A program made the position numbers and the translations under genes. Below the pieces are notes generated by a model, which saw only the letters and a program-made list of their open reading frames with translations, made no database searches and was not told where the DNA came from. This document shows, piece after piece, positions 15,823 to 25,101 of a stretch of 64,000 nucleotides of DNA; position 1 is the first letter of the stretch, and each line of letters starts with the position of its first letter. This stretch comes from Microbacterium sp. Root553 (GTDB taxonomy: Bacteria > Actinomycetota > Actinomycetes > Actinomycetales > Microbacteriaceae), in assembly GCF_001426995.1 (NCBI RefSeq), contig NZ_LMFY01000003.1:176207-240206 (forward strand). The letters are read 5' to 3'.

Positions 15823-16374
15823 TCAGCCAGCCAGGCGATCGCGCAGGCGGAGCACGCGCTGCTCGAAACCGTGCGGAACGTCGGCCGGCAGTGCGTCCAG
15901 CGCCCACCAGCGCACATCCTCGGACTCGTCGCTCAGCCGGAGCGGCGCGCCATCTGGCACCACGACGGCGACACCGATGTCGAGATGCGAGGCGCAACGA
16001 CCGAACGCCGACGACAGCGCGTGGTGGTCGAGGTCGTAGACGAACCGATCGCCGAGCGAAGCAGGGGCGGCCCCCGTCTCCTCCCGCAGCTCGCGCAGCG
16101 CGGCGTGCGTGATCGATGCGTCATCTCGCTCGAGATGACCGCCTGGTTGCACCCAGAAACGCCCCTTGCCGTGGAACACGAGCAGCGTGCGCGTGAGCGT
16201 CGGGTCGAAGGCGAACGCGGAGGCCGTCGCGTGACGCGGGCCATCGTTGCGCGACACCGGCCCGTCATCGTCGGCGAAGAACGTTGCGAAGTCCTCTCGG
16301 GCAGCGCGCTCCCGCTCGGACGACACGGCTGCGCCGTCCACCAGGCGACGCACGTCGGCACCCAGCACGCTCAC
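15823..16374 (-). CDS. NUDIX hydrolase
   Basis: Encodes 183 aa from a GTG at 16374, overlapping the MFS gene stop. The NUDIX box is visible as GGHLERDDASITHAALREL, then REETGA, so the catalytic REExxEE helix is partly altered (RELREETG). These enzymes hydrolyse nucleoside diphosphates linked to another moiety. The substrate cannot be predicted. Translational overlap suggests co-expression with the upstream transporter. A decayed copy of its 3' end lies 1.5 kb downstream at 14268, showing past recombination at this gene. Confidence 0.85.
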   Translation of the reverse strand: MSVLGADVRRLVDGAAVSSERERAAREDFATFFADDDGPVSRNDGPRHATASAFAFDPTLTRTLLVFHGKGRFWVQPGGHLERDDASITHAALRELREETGAAPASLGDRFVYDLDHHALSSAFGRCASHLDIGVAVVVPDGAPLRLSDESEDVRWWALDALPADVPHGFEQRVLRLRDRLAG

Positions 16375-17651
16375 GAGCGCTCCTCCTTCGCGCGCGGCAC
16401 GAATCGGGGGATCCAGCGGATGAACCCACCGGCGCCGACCAGTCCGATCACGCCGACGACGGCAGCCGCGATCGGCAGCGAGGCGAGCGCGGTGACCGCC
16501 GAGACCATGAGAGGCGCGACCGCGCCTCCGGCATCCGTCAGAGTGCGCCACGACCCGAGGAACGCGGCCGGCTCGCTCTTCGGTGCGACATCGGCCCCGA
16601 GGGTCAGCAGAATGCCGCTGGAGAGCCCGTTGCCCACCCCGAGCACCGCGGCGAACATGCCGAACCACAGCACGGACGAGTCGAGATCGTGAGTCAGCGA
16701 CAGCGCGAGGAACCCCGAGCCCATCAACACCATCGCGGGCATGGCCGCCCACAGCCTGCCGAAGCGGTCCATCACCTGGCCGCTCGCGTAGAAGAGGGCG
16801 AAGTCGATGGCGCCCGAGATGCCGACGACCAGCGCGATGGTCGAGGCGTCGAGTCCGAGGGAGAGACCCCACAGCGGCAGCACGACCTGTCGTGCGGACC
16901 GGACGGCCGACAGCGACGCCGCCGCGAGTCCGAGACGCCCGAGCACACTGCGCTGCTGCCACATCGTGCGGAAGATCCCCGCCCGCTCCGCCGTGGGGAT
17001 CGCTCCGCTCACAGCCTCGCCGGAGTCCGTCGCGAGGGGAGCTGTGCGCAGGGCGGTCGTCACCGGGATCGTCTTCTCGGGATCCGGGCCGAGCAGCACG
17101 AGCAGCACCATGACGACGAGACACCCGAGGAAGAACCAGATCGCGGCGGACTCGGCACCGAACAGCTGCAGCAGCCCGGCCGCGACGAACGGGCCGATGA
17201 AGACGCCGAGACGGAAGCTCCCGCCCAGCAGCGAGAGCGCACGCGCGCGGAAGGCGATCGGTACGCGGGTCGTCATGAACGCGTGCCGTGCGAGGCCGAA
17301 CGCCGCGGCGCAGAAGCCGAGAAGGAAGACGGATGCCGCCAGCACGCCGAGCGAGGGAGCGAAGACCATGCCCACGCCCGAGCCGATCGCGATCACTCCC
17401 GCGATGACCATGGTCAACCGCTCTCCGATGCGCGACACCGCCCATCCTGCAGGCAGATTGCCGCACAGCTGTCCCACCACGAGCGCCGAGGCGACCAGCG
17501 CGGCGAACGCGACATCCGCCCCCATGCGCGAGGCGATCACGGGGATCAGCGGGATCACCGCCCCCTCACCGAGGGAGAAGAGCACCGTGGGGAGGTACAC
17601 CATCGGCCCGAATCGTCTCAGAACCGTCGATGCGCTGCTCACTCGTTTCAC
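16371..17651 (-). CDS. MFS transporter
   Basis: Encodes 426 aa with about 12 hydrophobic helices in two bundles of six around a cytosolic loop near residues 190-225. The start is the GTG at 17651 (VKRVSSAST), which has a CGGGAG ribosome site 5 bases upstream; a GTG at 17693 would extend into the prfB promoter region. The motif GWAVSRIGERLTM between helices 2 and 3 fits the MFS A-motif family of drug or metabolite exporters. The substrate is unknown. It is divergent from prfB and overlaps the NUDIX gene. Confidence 0.85.
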   Translation of the reverse strand: MKRVSSASTVLRRFGPMVYLPTVLFSLGEGAVIPLIPVIASRMGADVAFAALVASALVVGQLCGNLPAGWAVSRIGERLTMVIAGVIAIGSGVGMVFAPSLGVLAASVFLLGFCAAAFGLARHAFMTTRVPIAFRARALSLLGGSFRLGVFIGPFVAAGLLQLFGAESAAIWFFLGCLVVMVLLVLLGPDPEKTIPVTTALRTAPLATDSGEAVSGAIPTAERAGIFRTMWQQRSVLGRLGLAAASLSAVRSARQVVLPLWGLSLGLDASTIALVVGISGAIDFALFYASGQVMDRFGRLWAAMPAMVLMGSGFLALSLTHDLDSSVLWFGMFAAVLGVGNGLSSGILLTLGADVAPKSEPAAFLGSWRTLTDAGGAVAPLMVSAVTALASLPIAAAVVGVIGLVGAGGFIRWIPRFVPRAKEERS

Positions 17652-17710
17652 GCTACTCCCGTTCGACGCCGTCCCCGCCTGCGCAGGCGGCACGTTAGGC
17701 TGGTCCCGAC

Positions 17711-18820
17711 ATGCTCGAACTCGATCTCTCCGCCGACATCCAGGCCCTGCGACTCACCTACGGTGACATTCGCGAGGTCCTCGACGTCGAGGCCATCCGC
17801 TCCGACATCGCCCGCCTCAGTGAGGAGGCCGGTGCGCCGGACCTCTGGGACGACCCCGAACGCGCACAGAAGGTGACCAGTGCGCTGAGCCACCGGCAGT
17901 CCGCGCTCGCCAGGGTCGAGGGGATCGGCCAGCGGCTCGACGACCTCGAGGTGCTGGTCGGACTCGCGAACGAGATGGGCGACGAGGAGTCGGCCGTCGA
18001 GGCGCGCGTCGAGCTCAGCGCTCTCACCGAGATGATCAACCAGCTCGAGGTCCAGACGCTCATGGACGGCGAGTACGACGAGCGATCGGCGATCATCACG
18101 ATCCGCTCCGGCGCCGGCGGCGATGACGCCACCGACTTCGCCGAGATGCTCATGCGCATGTACCTGCGCTGGGCCGAGCGCCACAAGTACCCCGTCAAGG
18201 TCATGGACACCTCGTACGCCGAGGGCGCGGGCATCAAGTCGGCGACGTTCGAGATCGACGCGCCGTACGCGTTCGGCACGGTGTCGGTCGAGGCTGGCAC
18301 GCACCGTCTCGCGCGCATCAGCCCCTTCGGCTCCGCCGACAAGCGGCAGACGTCGTTCGCGGCGGTCGAGGTCATCCCCCTCATGGAAGAGGCGACCGAG
18401 GTCGACATCCCCGAGAGCGACATCCGCGTCGACGTGTTCCGCTCATCGGGCCCCGGTGGTCAGTCCGTCAACACCACCGACTCCGCTGTGCGACTCACGC
18501 ACCTTCCGACCGGCATCGTCGTCTCGATGCAGAACGAGAAGTCGCAGATCCAGAACCGTGCGGCCGCGATGCGCGTGCTCCAGACGAGGCTCCTGCTGCA
18601 GCAGAAGGAGCAGGAGGCTGCGAAGAAGAAGGAACTCGCCGGCACCATCACGGCCAGCTGGGGCGACCAGATGCGTTCGTACTTCCTCTACGGCCAGCAG
18701 CTCGTCAAGGATCTGCGCACCGGACACGAGTCGGGCAACCCCGCCGCCGTGTTCGACGGCGACCTCGACGGGTTCATCTCGGCCGGGATCCGCTGGCGCA
18801 AGCGCAAGGACGACGACTGA
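17711..18820 (+). CDS. prfB: Peptide chain release factor 2
   Basis: Encodes 369 aa, full length for RF2, which releases nascent chains at UGA and UAA. The recognition tripeptide SPF is seen in ARISPFGSADKRQTSFA. The catalytic GGQ lies in SSGPGGQSVNTTDSAVRLTH. The N-terminal helical domain is intact. The frame is continuous from the ATG, so the UGA-dependent +1 frameshift used by many bacteria to autoregulate prfB is absent here. The ATG follows a TTAGGCT -10-like box by about 9 bases, suggesting a leaderless or very short leader. A bidirectional terminator follows at 18875. In many actinobacteria prfB lies upstream of ftsEX-smpB as here. Confidence 0.97.
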   Translation: MLELDLSADIQALRLTYGDIREVLDVEAIRSDIARLSEEAGAPDLWDDPERAQKVTSALSHRQSALARVEGIGQRLDDLEVLVGLANEMGDEESAVEARVELSALTEMINQLEVQTLMDGEYDERSAIITIRSGAGGDDATDFAEMLMRMYLRWAERHKYPVKVMDTSYAEGAGIKSATFEIDAPYAFGTVSVEAGTHRLARISPFGSADKRQTSFAAVEVIPLMEEATEVDIPESDIRVDVFRSSGPGGQSVNTTDSAVRLTHLPTGIVVSMQNEKSQIQNRAAAMRVLQTRLLLQQKEQEAAKKKELAGTITASWGDQMRSYFLYGQQLVKDLRTGHESGNPAAVFDGDLDGFISAGIRWRKRKDDD

Positions 18821-18874
18821 CCACTCCCGGCGACGAGGACTGACCTCGTCCGGCACGGAGTCCCGCATACACGA

Positions 18875-18907
18875 GACGCCCGGCGATCACGATGATCGCC
18901 GGGCGTC
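18875..18907. terminator. Bidirectional terminator between prfB and the DUF2510 gene
   Basis: A 15-bp perfect stem (GACGCCCGGCGATCA paired with its complement) has a CGA loop. It lies between two convergent genes and can serve both strands. Confidence 0.8.
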
Positions 18908-18919
18908 GTCGTATGTCGG

Positions 18920-20527
18920 TCAGCCCTCGGACGGGGTGAACGCGATGCTCGCGACGTCCTGCAGCAGTTCGTCGGTGAAGGTGATCCGGTACGCGGTGCT
19001 CTTGGCGACGTCGAAGGTGATCTTGCCCGAGACGGTGTCGCCTTCAGCGAGCTCCTCTGCCACGATGCCGTCGACGTAGTAGTCGTACGTGCCCTCGGTG
19101 CCCTCGGCGGTCGTGAGCGCGAAGTAGAACGGGTTGACGTAGCTCGTGCCCGATACGCCCGTGAAGGTCACGTCGAGGATCACGTACCCGCCGTTGGTCG
19201 AGGGGATGCTCGAACCGTCGTCGGTCGCCCAGGTCGCGGAGTTGACCGTGACCTCGCTCGTGCCCGACATCTGCGTGATCGTGAGGGGAGACCCGATCTC
19301 GCCCTGGACCACGTCGGTGGGGCCGGTGCCTCCGTCGGTACCGGGATCCGTACCCTCGTCGGTGCCGGTGCCGGTGCCGGTGTCGGAGTCACTCGAGGGC
19401 GGTGCGGTCGGCAGGTCGCGCACGACCTGAGCGACGCTCGACGTCACGAACACGATGGCCACGACGACCGCGAGGATCGTGCCGACGACCGACAGGATGA
19501 GACCGGCGATGCCCGGCCACTTCTTGCCCTTGAGGAAGATCGAGATCAGCGACACGATGAAGCCGGCGGCCAGCAGGATCCAGCCGAAGACGAAGGTCGC
19601 CGGGATGCAGGAGAGGATCGTGCCGAGGCCGGCGATCGCGAGTCCGACGACGCCCACGATGGAGAGGCGCGGCGGTTCGACGGGAGCAGGGCTGCCGTAC
19701 GGGGCCGGGTAGCCGCCGCCTGCGCCGTATGCCTGACCGGGCGGAGCGTACGCGGATGCGCCGGGGTACCCGGGCGTCGTCTGGGGGTAGCCGGGGGTCG
19801 TCTGGGGGTATCCGGGTGCGCTCTGGTACTGCTGCGGCTGTTCGGGAGCGGCCGCTCCCGGGTAGGAAGCTCCGGCGCCCGGGTACGAGGGGGCGGGGTG
19901 TCCGTAGGGCGACGTCGTCTCGCTCAGGGGAGTGGTGGCAGCGGTGGCGCCCGGGGCGGCGAAGCCCTGGTCCGGCCACTGGGGCGCGTTCTCGCTCGGG
20001 GCCTCGACGCCGTTGTCGGTGGTGTCGGTGTCGGTGGCGGCGGTGTCGGTGGGCGGCCACGTCGCGGCCGGCTCGCCCGCGTCGGATCCGTACGCGGGGG
20101 CGGCATACGCGGAGTCCGCATCGGCATACGCGGAGCCTGCAGCGGCGGAGCCCGCATCGTCAGAGCTAGCCGTGCCGGCGTCAGCGCCATCGTTCGGGGC
20201 CGGGGTGTTCCAGGACTGGCTCTCGACGGCGGCCACCGAGCCGATCGCGTCTGCGGTCTCGGCGGCGGCAGCGTCATGCGGAGCCTCGTCGCGCGCGGCC
20301 GCAGCGGTCTCGACGGCTCCGGCGTCGGTACCGGTGACATCGGTACCGGTGACATCGGTACCGGTGACATCGCCACCGGTGACATCCGTTCCGGTCGTGT
20401 CGCTTCCGCTCGTGTCAGCGGCGGGCGCTTCGGCGGCCAGGGGAGCGAAGTGCTCGGTCCACTGCGTCCCGTCCCACCAGCGCTGTCGGCCGGATCCGTC
20501 GTCGTACCAGCCAGCAGGCGTCGTCAT
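18920..20527 (-). CDS. DUF2510/DUF4352 membrane protein with a long low-complexity region
   Basis: Encodes 535 aa from an ATG at 20527 with GAGGGGG upstream. The N-terminus PAGWYDDGSGRQRWWDGTQW is a DUF2510 module. Residues about 30-280 are low complexity: GTDVT repeats, then Ser/Ala/Asp-rich sequence, then GYPQTT and PGYP repeats. Two or three membrane helices follow (IVGVVGLAIAGLGTIL, FGWILLAAGFIVSLIS, then GLILSVVGTILAVVVAI), and an extracellular DUF4352-type beta domain closes the protein (TITQMSGTSEVTVNSATW, GYVILDVTFTGVSG). The layout suggests cytosolic DUF2510 and an outside immunoglobulin-like domain. The function is unknown. It is convergent with prfB and divergent from ftsE. Confidence 0.85.
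   Translation of the reverse strand: MTTPAGWYDDGSGRQRWWDGTQWTEHFAPLAAEAPAADTSGSDTTGTDVTGGDVTGTDVTGTDVTGTDAGAVETAAAARDEAPHDAAAAETADAIGSVAAVESQSWNTPAPNDGADAGTASSDDAGSAAAGSAYADADSAYAAPAYGSDAGEPAATWPPTDTAATDTDTTDNGVEAPSENAPQWPDQGFAAPGATAATTPLSETTSPYGHPAPSYPGAGASYPGAAAPEQPQQYQSAPGYPQTTPGYPQTTPGYPGASAYAPPGQAYGAGGGYPAPYGSPAPVEPPRLSIVGVVGLAIAGLGTILSCIPATFVFGWILLAAGFIVSLISIFLKGKKWPGIAGLILSVVGTILAVVVAIVFVTSSVAQVVRDLPTAPPSSDSDTGTGTGTDEGTDPGTDGGTGPTDVVQGEIGSPLTITQMSGTSEVTVNSATWATDDGSSIPSTNGGYVILDVTFTGVSGTSYVNPFYFALTTAEGTEGTYDYYVDGIVAEELAEGDTVSGKITFDVAKSTAYRITFTDELLQDVASIAFTPSEG
20327..20386 (-). repeat. Four 15-bp tandem repeats within the DUF2510 gene
   Basis: Three identical copies of GGTACCGGTGACATC and a fourth with two changes encode the TGTDV repeats on the minus strand. 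In-frame repeats of this kind can change number by slippage and vary linker length. Confidence 0.85.
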
Positions 20528-20664
20528 GGTTCCCCCTCGGAGTCGCGTCCACGCGGACGGCATGGATCAGCATCTTCATGTATAGCAGTGCCCGTCGACA
20601 CTCCGGGGTCGAGCGGGGTGTCGCTCGCGGACTCGATGGACAGCGCGCTTAGGCTCGAAACGCC

Positions 20665-21726
20665 ATGATTCGGTTCGAGAACGTCACGAAGCGCTATCGC
20701 GGGACCCTGCGTCCCGCGCTGTCCGAGGTCGACTTCGAAGTCCAACGCGGGGAGTTCGTCTTCCTCGTCGGAGCATCGGGTTCGGGCAAGTCCTCCTGTC
20801 TGCGGCTCATCCTGCGCGAAGACGTGCCGACGACCGGCCGGGTCGCCGTGCTCGGGCGCGATCTGAGATCGCTCGCCAACCGCAAGGTCCCCTACTTCCG
20901 CCGCCACATCGGATCCGTGTTCCAGGACTTCCGGCTGCTGCCGTCGAAGACCGTCTATCAGAACGTCGCGTTCACGCTCCAGGTGACCGGCTCCTCGAGG
21001 GGCTTCATCCAGCAGGCCGTGCCCGAGGCGCTCGCACTGGTGGGACTCGACGGCAAGCAGAAGCGGATGCCGCATGAGCTCTCCGGCGGTGAGCAGCAGC
21101 GCGTCGCGATCGCGAGGGCGCTCGTCAACCGCCCACAGGTGCTGCTCGCCGACGAGCCGACCGGAAACCTCGACCCCGCCACGTCGGTCGACATCATGCA
21201 GCTGCTCGCGCGTATCAACGCGGGAGGCACGACCGTGCTCATGGCCACGCACGAGGCGGCGTTCGTCGATCAGATGCAACGCCGGGTCATCGAGCTCCGC
21301 GACGGAGTGATGGTCAGGGACGAGGTGCACGGCGGATACGGCGACACCTCGAACATCCCGCGGCTCGTGCCCGAGGAGGTGCGCGGGGCGGCAGCGGCTG
21401 CCGCACTCACCGCGGTGCAGGAGGTCCAGCGGCAGACGGCTGACCTCTCCGTCGTGCGTGCGGCCCTCAGCGAGGAGCTCAGCGCTCAGCGACGCGCAGC
21501 GGCGACGTCGTCGGACGCCGTGCCGAGCGCCTCGGAGACGCCCGAGGCCCAGGCCGCCCCCTCCGATGCGCCCGTACCGGAGGACACGACGCTCCATGTG
21601 TCGGCCGCGGTGGGCCCGCGCACGCATCCGATCGTGCTGCCCGCCGTGGACGTCGCAGAACTCGGAGTCGCCGATCGCCTCGGCCTGTCCGACGACGGCG
21701 CAGATGAAGTGGGGCCGACCTCATGA
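20665..21726 (+). CDS. ftsE: Cell division ATP-binding protein FtsE with an extended C-terminus
   Basis: Encodes 353 aa, about 125 longer than usual FtsE (near 229). The ABC core has Walker [11 protein letters not shown] (36-45), signature [15 protein letters not shown], Walker [13 protein letters not shown] and the switch His in MATHEAAF. With FtsX it couples ATP hydrolysis to activation of septal peptidoglycan hydrolases. The tail after about residue 230 is Ala/Glu-rich and low complexity ([15 protein letters not shown], then Ser/Ala/Pro). Long FtsE tails occur in actinobacteria. The stop overlaps ftsX by 4 bases. Confidence 0.95.
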   Translation: MIRFENVTKRYRGTLRPALSEVDFEVQRGEFVFLVGASGSGKSSCLRLILREDVPTTGRVAVLGRDLRSLANRKVPYFRRHIGSVFQDFRLLPSKTVYQNVAFTLQVTGSSRGFIQQAVPEALALVGLDGKQKRMPHELSGGEQQRVAIARALVNRPQVLLADEPTGNLDPATSVDIMQLLARINAGGTTVLMATHEAAFVDQMQRRVIELRDGVMVRDEVHGGYGDTSNIPRLVPEEVRGAAAAAALTAVQEVQRQTADLSVVRAALSEELSAQRRAAATSSDAVPSASETPEAQAAPSDAPVPEDTTLHVSAAVGPRTHPIVLPAVDVAELGVADRLGLSDDGADEVGPTS

Positions 21727-22637
21727 GAATCGGACTGATCCTCGCCGAGGCCCTCGGTGGCCTTCGTCGCAACATCTCGATGGTGATCTCGGTGGTGCTC
21801 GTCACCTTCGTCTCGCTCACGTTCGTCGGCGCGGCGATCCTCATGCAGGGCCAGATCGGCACCATGCGGGGGTACTGGACGGAGCGGGCCCAGGTCGCGG
21901 TCTACATGTGCTCGGACATCTCCGAGAAGGACACCTGCGTCGACGGCGGCGCCTCCGAGGAGCAGGTCGACGCGGTGCGCGCGCAACTCGAGGGCGAAGC
22001 GCTGTCCCCGCTCATCAGCGAGGTGACGTTCGACTCGAAGGAAGACACCTACGCCAAGCTCGTGGATCAGCTCGGCGAGGACCAGGCCAGCGTCATCACG
22101 CCCGACCAGGCCTTCGAGGTCTTCTTCGTCACCATGAAAGACCCGGGGCAGTCGCAGGTGATCGCGGAGGCGTTCAACGGCGTCGCCGGTGTGGAGCAGG
22201 TGCAGGACCAGCTGCAGTACCTGGAGCCGCTGTTCTCGGCGCTCACGGTCGCCACCTACATCGCGGTGGGGATCGCCGTGCTCATGCTGATCGCGGCGAT
22301 CCTGCTGATCGGCACGACCATCAGGCTGTCCGCCTATGCCAGACGCAAGGAGATCGGCATCATGCGCCTCGTGGGCGCGTCGAACCGGTTCATCCAGACT
22401 CCGTTCGTGCTCGAGGGGGTGTTCGCCGCGTTCCTCGGCTCCGTCCTGGCCAGCGCCGCGGTGGTCGCCGGAGTGCACTTCGGCGTCAACGGCTACCTCC
22501 GCGGACGCGTGCCGTTCATCACGACCTGGATCGGGATGCAGGATGCCGCGGTCGTGGTCCCCGTGCTCATCGGCATCGGCGTGCTCCTGGCCGCGCTGTC
22601 GGCGGGATTCGCGATCCGCAGATGGCTGCGTACCTGA
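21723..22637 (+). CDS. ftsX: Cell division protein FtsX
   Basis: Encodes 304 aa with the FtsX topology. An N-terminal helix (MVISVVLVTFVSLTFVGAAI) is followed by a large extracellular domain of about 150 residues and three C-terminal helices. The extracellular part has a Cys pair in YMCSDISEKDTCVDGG, probably a disulfide. The conserved TIRLSAYARRKEIGIMRLVG after the second helix is the coupling region facing FtsE. It transmits FtsE ATPase cycling to cell-wall hydrolases at the septum. The ATG overlaps the ftsE stop, and smpB follows after 86 bases with its own promoter. Confidence 0.96.
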   Translation: MRIGLILAEALGGLRRNISMVISVVLVTFVSLTFVGAAILMQGQIGTMRGYWTERAQVAVYMCSDISEKDTCVDGGASEEQVDAVRAQLEGEALSPLISEVTFDSKEDTYAKLVDQLGEDQASVITPDQAFEVFFVTMKDPGQSQVIAEAFNGVAGVEQVQDQLQYLEPLFSALTVATYIAVGIAVLMLIAAILLIGTTIRLSAYARRKEIGIMRLVGASNRFIQTPFVLEGVFAAFLGSVLASAAVVAGVHFGVNGYLRGRVPFITTWIGMQDAAVVVPVLIGIGVLLAALSAGFAIRRWLRT

Positions 22638-22650
22638 GCTCGCGGCCGGT

Positions 22651-22664
22651 ATAGACTGACAGGC
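22651..22664 (+). promoter_or_regulatory. Putative smpB promoter -10 region
   Basis: TATAGACT upstream of smpB matches the TAGACT-type -10 boxes seen before trmH-like, pheS, thiM and infC in this window. It leaves a leader of about 60 bases with a GGAGAG ribosome site before the smpB ATG. Confidence 0.5.
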
Positions 22665-22723
22665 TGTCGTGTGCCCCGGACGGGGCTCGAGAACCACTGC
22701 ACGGCACGGATCAGGAGAGAATC

Positions 22724-23200
22724 ATGCCCAGGGAACGCGGGGAGAAGGTCATCGCGACCAATCGTCGCGCACGTCACGACTACACGATCGAGAAGTCGTA
22801 CGAGGCGGGGATGGTGCTCACCGGCACCGAGGTCAAGTCGCTGCGTCAGGGACGCGCGAACCTGAGCGACGGCTACGCCTTCGTGAAGGGCAACGAGGTC
22901 TTCCTCGACTCCGTGCACATTCCGGAGTACTCGCAGGGGCACTGGACGAACCACGCGTCGAAGCGCGTGCGCAAGCTGCTGCTGCACCGCGAGGAGATCG
23001 CGAAGCTCGCCCATGCCGTCTCGGCCGGCGGCTACACGTTGATCCCGCTCAAGCTCTACTTCTCGGACGGACGCGCCAAGGTCGAGATCGCTCTCGCGAA
23101 GGGCAAGCGCGAGTACGACAAGCGTCAGACCCTGCGCGAACGCCAGGACACCCGCGAGGCCGACCGGGCCATGCGGCTGCGCAACCGCGTCGGGGAATGA
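22724..23200 (+). CDS. smpB: SsrA-binding protein SmpB
   Basis: Encodes 158 aa, full length. It binds tmRNA and brings it to stalled ribosomes for trans-translation. Typical blocks are [39 protein letters not shown] and [20 protein letters not shown]. The basic tail [20 protein letters not shown] enters the decoding centre. The start has AGGAGAG 7 bases upstream. The stop is immediately adjacent to the end of the convergent S9 peptidase gene, with no gap. No ssrA gene is seen in the window. Confidence 0.97.
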   Translation: MPRERGEKVIATNRRARHDYTIEKSYEAGMVLTGTEVKSLRQGRANLSDGYAFVKGNEVFLDSVHIPEYSQGHWTNHASKRVRKLLLHREEIAKLAHAVSAGGYTLIPLKLYFSDGRAKVEIALAKGKREYDKRQTLRERQDTREADRAMRLRNRVGE

Positions 23201-25066
23201 TCAGTCCGCGGGACTGAACCCGAACACGCGCCCGAGGAAGCGCAGTTCGCGCTCGAGGGCGTCGACGATCGTCTCGGAAGAGCGGAATCCGTGCCCCTCG
23301 CCCGGGTACAGCACGTACTCGTGGTCGACGCCGCGCTCCGCCAGTGCGTCGCGGATGGCCTCGGACTGGGCGGGTGGGACGACGCGGTCGTCTGCCCCCT
23401 GCATGAGGAGCACCGGCACGTCGATGCGATCGGCGTGGGTCAGGGGAGACCTCTCGATGTAGAGGTCCTCCGCCTCGGGCAGCGGTCCGACGAGCCCCTC
23501 GATGTACGGGGCCTCGAAGTCGTGCGAGTGCGCGCTGAGCATCCGCAGATCGGTCACCCCGTAGCGGCTGATGCCTGCGGCGAAGGTTCCCCCGCGCACG
23601 AGCGCCGAGAGCACCGTCCACCCTCCGGCGGAGCTCCCGCGGATCGCGATGCGCGCGGGATCGGCGAGACCCGCATCAGCCAGTCCTCGCGCCGCGGCGA
23701 TCACGTCGTCGACGTCGACGACGCCCCATCCGCCGTCGAGACGCTCGCGGTAGGCGCGCCCGTAGCCGCTCGATCCGCCGTAGTTCACGTCGAGCACGCC
23801 GATCCCGCGGCTCGTGTAGAACGCGATGGCCGCGGACGCAGCACCCGTCACGTGCGCGGTGGGTCCGCCGTGCACGAGGACGAGATAGGGAGGCAGCTCG
23901 CCCGCGGAAGTCGAGACGTCGGGGTGGGAGGGCGGATAGGCGAAGGCGTGCACGGCGCCATGCGCGCCGTCGACCGCGATCGGAGATGCCGGCGGCATCC
24001 AGGCGCGATCGACAGGCCGGCCGCCCGCGACGGTCGTCACGACGCCGCTGTCCACATCGACGCACCAGACACCGGATGCGGCACGGGAGCTGTCGCCGGT
24101 GAGCAGCACACGCGAGCCGCTGACGTCGTCGACGCTGACATGGCCGTCCGCAGGGATGTCCAGGCGCCGCATCCGTCCGTCGTGTTCGACAACGACCACT
24201 TCATCGCGTCCGTCCGTGCGCACGAGCACGATGCGTCCGTCGTCCAACGGCTGATACCAGCGGTTGCCCAGCACCCAGAGGCCGTAGCCCGTGTCGGCGT
24301 CGTCCCCCGCATCGCCGACGGGGACAGGAGCGCCCTCGGGGTCGAGGTGGTGCAGGCGCTGACGGTGCAGGGCCCAGCGACCGCTGGGGTCGTCCGCGTA
24401 CACGAGGGCGTCGTCACCATCCCACTCCGGCTGCAGCGCGGCCAGGGTCGGAAGCGTCGTGCGTCGTGTTCCGTCGGACACGACGAGCGACGCCTGCTGC
24501 CACGGCATCCGCTGACCGGACCATTCGACCCATGCGAGGCGCGTGCCGTCGGGGGAGAGTGCGGGATGCGCGTGGAACGAGGGCCCCTCCGTGACGATCG
24601 AGAGTCTCGATGCGTCCTCCGCAGCAGACCCGTCGGTCGGGATCTCGATGATCGCCCGGCGGTGAGGTTCGGATGACAGGTCCTCGCGCACCGCGAACAG
24701 CCGCCCCTGCTGCACACGAAGGCCGCCGTGGGCGGGGCCCTCCGGGGTGAGTGGCGCAGGGGCGTCGCCCGGACTCATCCGGTGCACGCGCTGCGTGTCG
24801 GCGTCGACGAAGTACAGCGTGCCCGAGGAGTCGGCGGTCCAGGCGCCGCCGCCGTATTCGTGCACGCGGGATCGGGCGCTCCACGGTGCCGGCAGGATCT
24901 CTGCGCCTGTGGTGCTGCGCACGGTGCGTCGACCACCCTGGGCGGGGACGCTCTCGCCCCACCAGATCTCGTCGCCGACGAACACGGCGCCGTCGAATCG
25001 TGGCGAGGACGCCGCGACGGCCGACGGGGAGAAGGGTGATGGCCAGGTACCGAACGGCGACGACAT
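23201..25066 (-). CDS. S9-family (prolyl oligopeptidase-type) peptidase
   Basis: Encodes 621 aa. An N-terminal beta-propeller of about 370 residues (repeated WD-like strands such as HPALSPDGTRLAWVEW) precedes an alpha/beta-hydrolase domain. The nucleophile lies in IRGSSAGGWTVL (Ser near 478), the acid in MQGADDRVVPP and the His in YPGEGHGF. It cleaves short peptides, probably at the C-terminal side of selected residues. It resembles dipeptidyl or acylaminoacyl peptidases, and no signal peptide is visible, so it is cytosolic. It is convergent with smpB. Confidence 0.9.
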   Translation of the reverse strand: MSSPFGTWPSPFSPSAVAASSPRFDGAVFVGDEIWWGESVPAQGGRRTVRSTTGAEILPAPWSARSRVHEYGGGAWTADSSGTLYFVDADTQRVHRMSPGDAPAPLTPEGPAHGGLRVQQGRLFAVREDLSSEPHRRAIIEIPTDGSAAEDASRLSIVTEGPSFHAHPALSPDGTRLAWVEWSGQRMPWQQASLVVSDGTRRTTLPTLAALQPEWDGDDALVYADDPSGRWALHRQRLHHLDPEGAPVPVGDAGDDADTGYGLWVLGNRWYQPLDDGRIVLVRTDGRDEVVVVEHDGRMRRLDIPADGHVSVDDVSGSRVLLTGDSSRAASGVWCVDVDSGVVTTVAGGRPVDRAWMPPASPIAVDGAHGAVHAFAYPPSHPDVSTSAGELPPYLVLVHGGPTAHVTGAASAAIAFYTSRGIGVLDVNYGGSSGYGRAYRERLDGGWGVVDVDDVIAAARGLADAGLADPARIAIRGSSAGGWTVLSALVRGGTFAAGISRYGVTDLRMLSAHSHDFEAPYIEGLVGPLPEAEDLYIERSPLTHADRIDVPVLLMQGADDRVVPPAQSEAIRDALAERGVDHEYVLYPGEGHGFRSSETIVDALERELRFLGRVFGFSPAD

Positions 25067-25101
25067 GGGACGAGCCTACGGCGCGTGCGGGGAGGCCGTC
25101 G

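Noticed and set aside
16284-17876. A 530-codon plus-strand frame over the NUDIX/MFS region
   Set aside because: It runs antisense to two well-supported genes and into prfB, with shadow composition (Arg/His/Glu-rich).
17711-18820. Programmed +1 frameshift in prfB
   Set aside because: The reading frame is continuous from the ATG to the SPF and GGQ motifs, with no internal UGA near codon 25.
23201-23260. Possible tmRNA (ssrA) after smpB
   Set aside because: The sequence directly after smpB is the coding end of the convergent S9 peptidase; no tRNA-like ends or tag frame were found.
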